Shown here piece by piece: positions 35,277 through 46,154 of a DNA stretch of 64,000 nucleotides (position 1 is its first letter; the number at the start of each line of letters is the position of its first letter). The translations under genes and the position numbers were made by a program. The notes below the pieces were generated by a model, which saw nothing but the letters and a program-made list of their open reading frames with translations, was not told where the DNA came from and did not search any database. This DNA comes from Pohlia nutans (lineage: Eukaryota; Streptophyta; Bryopsida; Bryales; Mniaceae): assembly GCA_022496805.1 (NCBI GenBank), contig CM040088.1:14353001-14417000 (forward strand), in the 5' to 3' direction.

Positions 35277-37460
35277 TATGAGGTTTAAAAGGGTGAGGCA
35301 CATGCAACACCCTTTATGAAAGTAATCACCTTTGTTGAAGTTAATTTCACTTAAGTTTATGAGGGTTGAGATACATGCTACACCATCTATACATGTAATT
35401 GGTTAAGTTAAGATTTTAGGGGTTACGCATGTGTCACTTCCTTTATGAATTTAATTGCTAGGCTTGCGAGTAAGACACATGCTACACCCCGTATGACACT
35501 AATTAACTTTGTTAGAATTTTAAGAGGTGAGGCACATGCCACACTCCACATAACAGTATTAACCTTGTTCAAATATGAAGGCATAAAGTAGGTGGGACAC
35601 CCCGTAAGACAATAATTTGCCTTGATAGAAATTCAAGGGGTAAGACATGTGCCACACCCCATATAAAAATATTTTGCCTAGTTAGAATCTTAAGAGGTGA
35701 GGCACATGCCACACCCCTTAAGACGATATTTTGCCTAGTTTGAATCTTAAGTGGTGAGGCACATGCCACACCCCTTATGACAATATTTTGCCTTATTTGA
35801 TTCTTAAGAGGTGAGACATGTGCCACAATCCTTATAACAATATTTTGCCTAGTTTAAAACTTAAGGGGTGAGGCACATGCCACACCCCTTATAGCCCTAT
35901 TTTGCCTAGTTTAAATCTTAAGGGGTGAGGCACATGCCACACCCCTTATAGCCCTATTTTGCCTAGTTTAAATCTTAAGACATGAGGCACATGCCACACC
36001 CCTCATGACGATATTTTGTCTAGTTTGAATCTTAAGGGGTGAGGCATATGCCATACCCCTTATACCGTAATTTACTAGCAGGTTCGGCAGAAAAAATTCT
36101 AAATATAGATGCCTAAAATTTCGGAATATCATTAGCATTTTTTGCCGAATATAATATAAATTATAATTCAAAATTGCCGAAAAGTGAGAAATTGTTACCT
36201 TCCACTAGATTTTTACTTCGTTTGGAAGCATGTGTGAATTGTAGTGGAGAGAAGGTGCTGCTCTTGTAATCAAGTTCATTTACATCCGTCCACAAAGAAT
36301 ATGGGTTAAGAAGTAATAAGACTCTAGCTTTTGAAATGTGTCCTACACAGATTTTTGGAGTCCAATTGAACATAGAAGATGAAGTTTTATAGAAATTTGT
36401 CCAACTAACAAAAGTTGAGAAATCAAGCCTTCGCCCACCTCCAACAAGTTTTGTGTCAAAATAAGTCTTTATGCAAAAGATATAGACAAAATAGAGCAGC
36501 CGTGTAAAAGTCAAAATCAAAATGCGTTCCTAACAGTTTTTTGGAGCTCATTTGAGCATAGAAGGTCAACTTTTTTGGAATTTTGTTGGTCTAAGAAAAG
36601 TTTAGAAATCAAGTAATCTTTCACCTCCGACAAATTTTATGTTATTTGAAGACTCTATGCAAAAGTTATGCGTGTTATAAAAATGAAGACTAACTAGGTG
36701 CTTCACCTCAAAGTTTACATATCCCATATGCCTTATTGGATACAACTCCACTTCACTTGCGTAAAGCACATAGTATTCTCCACTCTTATCTCACATCTTA
36801 CTTGTCAACCAATGCAAGAGAGTTGTACATGACAATAAGCCGAGAGTATTAATATACTATTTTTAGGTGCCGAACCTACTTTTTGAACTTTAATTAAATA
36901 TTAGGCAGCAAGTTGCCGAACCTGCTAGTAAACTACGGTAACAATATTTTGCCTAGTTTAAATCTTAAGGGGTGAGGCACATGCCACACCCCTCATGACG
37001 ATATTTTGCCTAGTTTGAATCTTAAAGGGTGGCACATGCCACACCTCTTATAACAATATTTTGCCTAGATTAAATCTTAAGGGGGTGAGGCACATGCCAC
37101 ACCCCTCATGACGATATTTTGCCTAGTTTGAATCTTAAGGGGTGAGGCACATGCCACACCTCTTATAACAATATTTTGCCTAGTTTAAATCTTAAGGGGT
37201 GAGGCACATGCCACACCCCTTATAGCCCTATTTTGCCTAGTTTAAATCTTAAGGGGTGAGGCATATGCCATACCCCTTATAATAATATTTTGCCTAGTTT
37301 AAATCTTAAGGGGTGAGGCACATGCCACACCCCTTATAACAATATTTTGCCTAGTTTGAATCTTAAGGGGTGAGGCACATGCCACACCCCTTATGACAAT
37401 ATTTTGTCTTATTTAAATCTTAAGGGGTGAGGCACATGCCACACCCTTCATGACGATAGT
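35277..37460. repeat. Palindrome array B (about 23 units, 57-bp period), split in two
   Basis: The unit is AAGGGGTGAGGCACATGCCA CACCCCTTATGACAATATTTTGCCTAGTTTGAATCTT. The core shares the near-palindrome of array A, but the spacer is different and more uniform. The first part is 35277-36064 and the second 36939-37460. The interruption is a TA-flanked insertion. Units near 37200-37460 are the most alike, which suggests recent expansion. Confidence 0.88.
36063..36940. mobile_element. TA-flanked element inserted in array B (874 bp)
   Basis: Element 36065-36938 starts CCGTAATTTACTAGCAGG and ends CCTGCTAGTAAACTACGG. TIRs are about 25 bp with one mismatch. Removing it with one TA rebuilds the array unit CTTATAACAATATTTTGCC exactly, which proves the boundaries. 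It has an internal imperfect duplication of about 150 bp (36380-36530 versus 36540-36690). A 119-codon minus ORF (36161-36520) has no recognised domain. TA duplication suggests a Tc1/mariner-type non-autonomous element. Confidence 0.85.
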
Positions 37461-38500
37461 TAATTTTGTTTGCATTTAAGAAATTAAGGCATAAAGTTAT
37501 ATCATCTATTTTGATTATTGTTAAATTATATAAAACTTTTTTTTAATATGTTCTTACAATCATCTTGTTGTTTTTGTATGACCAGGCATTGTTTTATCTT
37601 AAAACAAATCATATGGATTGAAACTTAGGCATTCCTTTTTTTCTGGCAAAAGTGCTCTCTCTAAGTCAACAAACTTGTGAGAATGGTATTACAAACGTTC
37701 TATGGTATCAACCAAGAATGCCAAGAGGATTATAAGATGAAGAAGGGACGTTTCACAATCGGTACACGGATTGTATACACCGTGCTTGGGAACCCTCTCG
37801 AAAACCACATGGTTGTGTTCCAATTGATTCTATTTTTATTGCTTGGGAGAATACCGTTGGGACCCAAAATTTGATTATTGTTTTGGGTGTTAGAACCAAG
37901 AGAGAGTTAAAAATTCCAAATGGTGAAAAGTTTCATTTTGAATATCACCTTAACCTTTTAGAATAGATTTGCCATATTAGCTCTATATTGTACTTTATAC
38001 TTGACAATTTATACAATACGATATTGATATATAATTTTGTCAAGGTTTCATGTGAATGAGATTTTTTTATGACTGAAAATTTCTTGCTATTAAGTGTGTA
38101 TTTAAATATCCAAACTTTGTCATATGCAATGATGTTTTCTCAATATTAGACGTGCATGTACATACCTCAATCTTTTATCTTGTAAGTAAAATATATATTT
38201 AAATTTATAACCATATTTGAATTATTAATATAAGAAATATTTTAAAATTATAAGAAATTTCTAGCAAGGTTTCTCATATTATTGTTAACTCAACTTTTTT
38301 TATAAAAATCACAAAATTGTAATTTGATCAATAACCAAGCATAATGAACCTAAAATGTACCCATGTCTATATTCTTTATTTTTCTTACTCGGATAATTAT
38401 AAAATGATCATATTTTCAATGAAATTTATAAATTTCCAAAAAATTGTTCATGTGCACTTTTACATATTGAAGTGCACTTTTAACGAAACCCTTGTTGTAT

Positions 38501-40974
38501 GTATATTTTAGGTCTTATGACATGGTCGACAAGACAATAAGACAATGAGACGAGAATGAGAGTAGATTACTTACGAGTATATTTATTTGAGATTAGGTCT
38601 TATTATACTGGTACCTCAGCTTCTGCATTCCTAATGCTAAAATAATTAATCAAGTCTCACTCAACTTGTTTAGGCAACACATGACAATTACAAATGAAAT
38701 CCGGACCATCACATGGAAATATTCTAATATTCTAGCCCACTCCCTCAGTCCACTAACCTCCCACTACTTCTTGGAGCATGACAACCAACTAACTCCCCTC
38801 ATTCAATGTTCAAATAATGAACTAATAAAATCTTCTCACGATTTTCTAAACTAATGCCTTTGCATTATTTATTGAGAACCTAATCTACTCAAACAAAGCT
38901 GCATGCTCTTCATCCACCCATCAAGAGCTTCCAAACTCACTCTTTCCATTCTTCTCTTTAACAACAAGAACTTCACTATACTTCAAAGTATGCTATGGCT
39001 ATAACACTAGTCAATAGTAGTAGATTTGATTGATGAGTTATAAGAGATTTTAAGGTCTTGCTTGAAGACCTCTATGTATTTGGAGATTTTCCACCATTAA
39101 TACTTATAATATGAGTATATGACTTTGATTTGATTTTTGAAACTTCGGATTTATAGAAGAGTTTTTACATGCAAAATTCTCAATATATTTAATTATTTAG
39201 AATTTAAGCGTTTTTAGGGGGAATGGATTAAAATTTAGACACTTTATATAGTATTAAATTAAAATTATTAGACACTGGTCACATTAATTAATTATCGCCG
39301 AAACTAAGGTACTAGTAGGGATACATGACGTTCTTCAATCCTACTAGACCACTCCCTTTACATTGTAACAACACTGAAGAGAATCTGCTAATAAAATAAT
39401 TCAACTCTCCAACCTTTGTTGCTTGGCCCAATTGAAGTAAGAGAAAATGCTCTGCGATTCTTCCGTTCTCTTGACAAATGCTTTAGATTTGAAGGTGAAC
39501 AATAGGGGGGCTAAAGAATGTTAAATACAACATTGTCAGTTACAAGACAATGAGACAATGAGACAAGACAATGAGAGTATGTTAAGAGTATGTTTCATTT
39601 CAGGACTTATGACATTATCGACAAGACAATGAGAGTGCACCACTAGAAAATGCCGTCCAAATCAACAAAAAATCAACAGATTTCTGTTCACTTGTGCACT
39701 GCATTGTCCGGTTTCACTGATTTTGCAAATTTCTGTTTAGGGTGCCAAAACACTCGCCTCATTTTTGTTGGTTTCTGCATTGTACTTTTTCAATAACAAA
39801 ATTCTCTTACAACAGTACCGGATTTGCTGATATGGCATATCCAATTTACGAAGGTGACTATTTTGACAAATGTTCTAACTGTACTGGATGCAGTGTGTAA
39901 TTTTTTTGCTCCACGTGCCTGCATCAGTAAATTTGCCAATATCAATGAGGTAAATTTTCTAGTAGTGTAAGTAACTTTGTAGATAGTCACATAATTCTAT
40001 TTTTTACCTTGTGGGTTTAACAGTGCTGTAGGTGCGTGATGAGGTATATATATAGAATGGTTTGTGGTAAATAATAACAACTTCAGAATCTGCCTTTAAG
40101 GGCTTCACATTGCCCTTCTTCAATTTCCACCATTGCTGTATTTCTGGTTTCCACCTACAGATTTTGAACATGCAAATTAGAAAATCCAGCATCCCTCAGG
40201 ATAGCATAAATTAATTGTGTCACAAGTTAGCCATTCACATCTGAAGATTGTAATTACTACTTCAACAATTTTTACTGCCCCGTTGGATAATACATACCTA
40301 AGAATGCATTAACCCGGCATTCTTTGGAAATGTTGAGCACGTCCTTCCATATCCTACTACATCTGTGTCTCTGTTTCCTGACATCCTAGGCATATAATAC
40401 AACAATGAGTGACAGCATTGTCAATGACCTTGTCTTCCATTGAAAAATTACAGCACCATGTTCTTCCTCATCGCATTATGTTCTCCATGTTCATGTACAT
40501 CCAAATGACGTACATGATATGCCTAGCTGTATCTCACCCCTTTCTCTGCAAAAAACAGATGCATGTGTGCGTCCAAAGTCAGAAAACTTGTACATCAACT
40601 ACCACCAAGAATCAACTCGACTTCCATACTATATTAAACTGGTAGAGTACGTATTAAAACAAATTTTGACCTTGGCCTTCAATAACAGGACTTGAAGCCT
40701 TAAACCTGATCACTTTTATCTCCCATTATCTTTTGCAATGATGCTAGAAGGAAAAAAATAAAAATAGTACGCTGCAGTTTTGATACTTGTCACTCTTAGG
40801 ATGACTCTCCTCTCCCTTTTCCCTTCACTGCTGTATCATGAAGACGATTCACTACTTCCATAGGCATGTACCGTATGTCATCATTTCCTACGAGTATTAC
40901 TTGGTCTCAAATTTGGTTAACTGAATATTTTTTTCCAAAATAAGAGTTTAGATACGTACCAGACATGATCACAC
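38501..40974. other. AT-rich intergenic with decayed repeats
   Basis: Minisatellite units at 38505-38600 and 39530-39636. A MITE at 39638-39967 with ends CACCACTAGAAAATG and (inward) CACTACTAGAAAATT, i.e. CACTA-like, no ORF. Minus-strand segments at 40004-40192 and 40310-40400 may belong to the C-terminal end of the neighbouring CACTA relic but are not recognisable. Confidence 0.45.
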
Positions 40975-43900
40975 CTACATATCCTCCTCTGAGGATTCTC
41001 CAACATCCATGTCAAATGCTTGGGCATTCTCATCTGCCACATGGTTTTGCAATTCTGGCATTTCAATGTTTCTCCCGGTTGGAAGAGGGTAAGGATTCGT
41101 CTCAGATATAACATTAGGTGCTCTAAGTCCTTCAAAATCTACATCATGCCCCATTGCAAACATTTCTATGTCCTCTTCTTCCTCCAATTCGCTATCAATT
41201 CTACGCCCCCTTACTTCTGTTTGTAATACTACCCTCCAGCCCGGCTCATCCTCATCGTCCGAGAAAAAGACCTGGTCACAATGAATCGGAAAAGCAAAGG
41301 ACTCATACCCGTATGGTACCAATGCGCTGAAATTAGTCATAGTGAAGCCCCACTCGTCCTTCTTTACAGTAGCATTCCTACCTCTATGGTTTGCCTTCAC
41401 CCACTCACAAACAAGCACTACAATGCAGTGCCTTCTGTAGTTCAATTCCATGATCTCCAAAATCTGGCCAATGTACTCGAGGTTTGCGTCGACCACATTT
41501 ACGTCTCTCCTTCCCGATCGGCACGGCGTACGGAAAATGGCTGCTACTTCAGAATCACATGTATTATTTGTGTTCTCCTCTGCACTCTTCACTCAGAAGT
41601 GGTATTCATATGAGTACATACTTCTATATCCTTGGGCTTGTAGAGCCGGTGGTTTCGATGAGTCCTCCACATCCTCTGGTACCTCTATTCCTTGCTCTTT
41701 TGCATCTCTGACGTCAGATTCGAGCCATTGTGAGAATGGTGGGATCTCTTCTATCCCTGCCAGATACAGGGACCCTGCTCTTCCGTTTCGCCTTGGGTGT
41801 TTCCTATGAAACTCGCAACATTCATTTCGCCTCTCTTACCATAGTACTTGGTACCGCCTGCATAATGTTATACAAGTTTTTATGTAAATATGGTACAGTA
41901 CAAAACCATCAATACAAGAAGCATTCCTTATGTGAATGCATCCCGTACTCCTACACCCATGTAAAATTTATAATCCTCAAATGTCCATACATAACAGTAT
42001 GAAACACATGTATGGTTAGGATGATGCTCCACTGATAGAACAAGGTACCCACATACATTATTAAAGCATACAAAGTGGATATTTCTCGTTGCATCAACAT
42101 CAATGTTGTTTGTCCTTATTTCAATACAGAATCCTCCCTTCTTTCTATACTTAAAATCATGTACACCTATAACTCTCAATTGCAATGTGTTTATCCTCCA
42201 AACATGTAAACCACAACATTGGTACATACCTTTGAAGCCACATCTTTTCACATTCTTGACAATATATAACAAGCTGGTAGAATCACCCATGTGGGGGAAT
42301 TTTCAACTGAAATTTGCAATACGTAAGCCTTCGTTCCCACTCTTACTGAATTTCTATAGCTTTGTATGCCGACGACCCTTAACCCCTATAAGCCATACAG
42401 GTATTAGACAAAACAAACATGTGTTATATAACATGTGCCTTCCATATGTTTGATGAAGTTTGGATCCATAGACAAAATGTAGAGTAAGATCTCTACAAAT
42501 TATCGTGCGGTCAACAATCCAAACATAACTTCACTTCATTCTTCAATAAAAAGGATTAACTGTTTCATGTTAGATATAAGTATACTTTTCATTTCTCCAG
42601 TTCAACATTCAATTCACTTGTTTAAAGCATGGCTAGCTACTGTGAACTAAAAAATAGGGCAAAGTCAAGAAGTACACAACATCATTACTGACCCCAAACA
42701 GCAAATTTCATAACACTAACACAATGTTCAGGTGATGACTGACCGAAAATTCCTGGTCTGTGCAAATAAACTGGGATTGCAAAAAATTAAAATTGGGTCG
42801 GAAACCAATCTTTCTGTATTCAGCTCATATAATTCAAATTTTCGGTTTTTTAGTTTATTTTTCTCTTCCCCGATGCCAAGTACACTCAGTGTTTGAAGGT
42901 CTCAGTTCAGCTGCATCCTACCCTATCCATGGGAATCGTGTTTCCTATCCCTTACGACTATGCAGTGCATTGCAGTTTTACCCTCATCTAGAGTAATATA
43001 AGTGTGTTCTCCCTCCATTTTCCAAATGCACAATACTACAATTCAATTAGACAACAATGGGCATCTGGTTTTTTTGGGCCCACTTTGTAGTAATATCATG
43101 TACTGTCATTTCCCTAAAAACTTGTTGACCCGTGCTTTCATGACAAACATTCTACCCGTTATCTCCATCTTCAGTATCTGATTCATATGCATAAACATTC
43201 AAACAATAGACCCCTACCCCCATCCCTGGATATCTCTCAATGTCCACATGTTTTAATGAATTCCATCAAGAATTTCATGGACTCCGACATCTCGTGCAAT
43301 CCCTTCCTTGTTTATTTCTTGTGATGTAACAGACACTCCGCCGTTTGCCCCCTAGCTCGGAAAAAAAAAGAGGAAAAAAGAATAAAGGAAAAAAAACCAA
43401 AAACAAATTGTTCTTGGAAAAAAAACTGAAAGGTGCATATTCTCATTACTTCACTAATTACAGCAATTGTATATTTGTTTACATTGCTAACTATAGGATA
43501 CCTCTTAAAGGACAGTTCGCTTCGTATCTCGTGGTACTTTTATTTCGTACACTGTGGTTTATGTTTTACTACATTTTAAAATCCTGGTTTACAGGAAATA
43601 AGTTGGCTATAAATTATACGTTACAGACCGTACATTATTTTACATTTCTACCATATCTTTAAGGTTCATAAATTGCACCCAGAAGATTGGATAGAATTAA
43701 AAAAATGTCCCAGTCCAATAGAAAATAATAAATACTCACTCCCGGTATGGCTCAATGTGTGAAGCGTTGTCCAAAACAAATTCGTGCATCGCATTTTTCA
43801 AAGCCTCTGACAACAACTGCGGCTTCCCCTTCCCTTCCAAAATCTCGTCCACCATAGTTGGCTCCTCCTTGTCGTCCCACACTCTTCTTGATGTAATGTT

Positions 43901-44438
43901 GTAGTCAGGCATGTACTCTGTGATGAATCCCAAAGCTTGTTCTACTTGATATCCCTGTGCAATGCTTCCTTCCGGTTTTGCCAGGTTTCGCACATATCCT
44001 TTTAATGTTTTAAAATACCGTTCATACGGGTACATCCACCGTGTATGAACGGGACCACATTGAAACAACTGTTCCACTAAGTGATTGGGCAAATGTGACA
44101 TTATGTCAAAAAACGATGGCGGAAACTCTTTTTCTAGCATGCACAGTCTCAGCACAATCTGCTACTAATTGTTCTTTATCCTCAGTATTTATTGTTTTGG
44201 CACACAACTTCCTAAAAACTCTACTTAGGCGTATTACTGCCCCTGCCAATGATTTATTAGACACCTTCCTAAAACACAAAGGTAGAATCTGTTGTAACAA
44301 GACATGAAAGTCATGAGATTTTAGACCGGTTAATTTTCCTTTGCACATCTTTGTGTGCAATGCAAACACATAGTTCGTTGGTGTTCTCAAAGACTTCATT
44401 ATCCGTAAAACTTTTGCCTTGTCTTCTGGTGACAACAC
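40975..44438 (-). pseudogene. CACTA (En/Spm) transposase relic: DUF4218 and DUF4216 parts
   Basis: Read on the minus strand, 44438-43736 encodes a DUF4218-like region in two frames. It begins LKSHDFHVLLQQILPLCF in one frame, then shifts to LEKEFPPSFFDIMSHLPNHL, CGPVHTRWMYPYERYFKTLK and YVRNLAKPEGSIAQGYQVE. The segment 42290-41900 has KKGGFCIEIRTNNIDVDATR, the linker typical of these proteins. 41760-40975 holds a stop after YSYEYHF, then the DUF4216-like region (YIGQILEIMELNYRR, VVLVCEWVKANHRG, FAFPIHCDQVFFSDDEDEPG) and an acidic tail. The N-terminal Transposase_21 domain is missing; the relic is cut at about 44455 where a dispersed repeat (44458-44520, also at 31290-31350) begins. It is non-functional. 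Confidence 0.85.
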
Positions 44439-44683
44439 ATAAGATGACGCAAAAACTATGTACTAATTAGATGAACCACAAATGAGCCAAGTAAATGAAC
44501 CAAAGATGATTGTTCAAGCATGTAAACCACCAACCTCACTATTTATCCATATGCTACACTTGAACTTTCTTCTTGATTCTAGATTCTTGTTTCTTCTCAA
44601 TTATTTTTCTCTGGAGCCCAATTCTCTTCTTCTTTGTCTACTTGTATAATGCATAGTATAGAATCAAGTATACAAACACTAGT

Positions 44684-45009
44684 AGAAAACATGGTCGAAA
44701 AGAACCGCAGCCAAAATCGGCTGCGGTACTTTTGACCACCCTGATCTGCAGTCGCTTAGCGACTGCAGATTTTTCTTTTTCGATTTACGACTGCAATTTT
44801 AGGAATTTCAGGGCGTGTAATATACCGTTGGAAAGGTCTTGAAAATACCTTTCCAACAGTATATTACACGCCCCTAAATGATTAAAATTGCAGTCGCAAA
44901 TCTAAAAAAACAAATCTGCAGTCGTTTAGCGACTGCGATCAGGGTGGTCAAAAGAACCGCAGCCGATTTTGGCTGCGGTTCTTTTCGACCATGTTTTCCA
45001 CTAGTGAAA
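44684..45009. mobile_element. Fold-back CACTA MITE (320 bp)
   Basis: Element 44687-45006 starts CACTAGTAGAAAACATGGTC and ends in its inverted copy ...CCACTAGTG, with AAA on both sides (3-bp duplication as in CACTA). Almost the whole element is one inverted repeat, with nested hairpins CCGCAGCC/GGCTGCGG and CTGCAGTCGC/GCGACTGCAG and a central arm GGCGTGTAATATACNGTTGG. It may be mobilised by CACTA transposase such as the relic next to it. Confidence 0.88.
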
Positions 45010-46055
45010 CTAAAGTATACCACCAACATCACTATTTATCCATGTGCTATACTTAAACTTTTGTTTTCTTGATTCTAAGTTCTTGTCTTGTCTCAATTTT
45101 CTTTCAAATCCTCTTCTCTTCCTCTTCATTTACTTAGCATTGTATAGAATTCAATACGCTTGCAAACTAGAATATACAATATACCACCTTTCTTAAGTCC
45201 TCTTCTTCTTTGTCTACTTGCATTATATAGAATTCAATACACAATCGTTATAACAGCTCCCTAATACTTAATGAATAGCAATAGTAGAGTATAAAAATGG
45301 TTTCAATATACTTTATGGAGATGGTTTCAATGTACTCATTAGTCTATTGTGCAATAATGGGTGCAAGAATGGTTTTGGGTGTTTCCACCTTAACCCTTAC
45401 ATGTCAAAGAGGCCTTCAGAGAACTTTTTGGGTAAAAAAATGGTAATATGAGCTCCAAAATGATGGTTAAAGCAGAATATTAAAAAATCCATCCCATTCC
45501 AAAAATCCTACCTCATCTATTGAAATTGTTTATTTCTTAAAATAGCCAATATTAAGCGAGATATACACATCAATTTTTTGCATACATGAAGTCAACTAAA
45601 CTTTGACCATGCAAAATTCCACAAGGTTTTGTTCAATCATATTATTTATTTATTTCAAAGTGTGTCAATGAACATTTCATTGTTTTTTTCTTTTAAATTT
45701 CTAATTTTGGGTTAATCCCATCATCCAACACCAAAAAAAGATCTTAGGAGTATTTTTAACTGACTTACTTTGTAGCAAGGAAAGGAAATTGTTAATTTGA
45801 TCGATTAAGGTAATCAATTACATATTCTAAGAGCATTTTTTGATGACCTACTTTGTAGCAATGAAAAGAAATTGCTAATTTGATCAATTAAGGAAATCAA
45901 TTACATATATTACTTCATTTTGATGTACACTATGCTGTACAAAAAGAAGTTTCTCAAAAGAATGAAAGAAAAGTTGTGAAAATGACCATCAAAAATGAAA
46001 AGAAGCACTGTAGATGGTCGAAGAACTCCCCTTCAAAACTGATCCTAGCTTGTGG
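45010..46055. other. Intergenic, no gene seen
   Basis: A lone TTAA-family left terminus (TTAA then CCCTTACATGTCAAAGAGGC) lies at 45390-45413; no mate was identified. Short repeats such as TTGATCRATTAAGGWAATCA at 45797 and 45881 occur. This is the downstream side of the fucosyltransferase gene. Confidence 0.4.
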
Positions 46056-46150
46056 ACTTTCATGAGGAGTTTTCATGGGGAGTTGTCATGGGGAGTTTTC
46101 ATGGGGAGTTGTCATGGGGAGTTTTCATGGGGAGTTTTCATGGGGAGTTT
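46056..46150. repeat. 15-bp tandem repeat just after the fucosyltransferase stop
   Basis: CATGGGGAGTTTT(C) and CATGGGGAGTTGT(C) alternate for about seven units, ending within 10 bp of the stop codon at 46155. It would lie in the 3' UTR. ORFs across it are repeat translations. Confidence 0.85.
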
Positions 46151-46154
46151 TCAT

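Larger units (their letters stand above)
31752..38500. mobile_element. Large non-autonomous element with palindrome arrays (6741 bp)
   Basis: Element 31756-38496 has perfect inverted termini of 23 bp starting AACAAGGGTTTCGTTAAAAG. It is flanked by GTAT direct repeats (31752-31755 and 38497-38500). The internal plan is roughly symmetric: about 1.2 kb of AT-rich sequence, array A (33125-34083), a unique core (34090-35140), array B (35277-37460), then about 1.0 kb of AT-rich sequence. No transposase domain is visible in any frame. A 4-bp target duplication is known for Sola1/Sola2 and some other DNA transposons, but the superfamily is not established from the ends alone. Confidence 0.7.

Noticed and set aside
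31752..38500. CRISPR-like array (regular palindromic repeats with spacers)
   Set aside because: Spacers are themselves repeated, the setting is a plant nuclear genome, and no cas genes are present; these are minisatellites.
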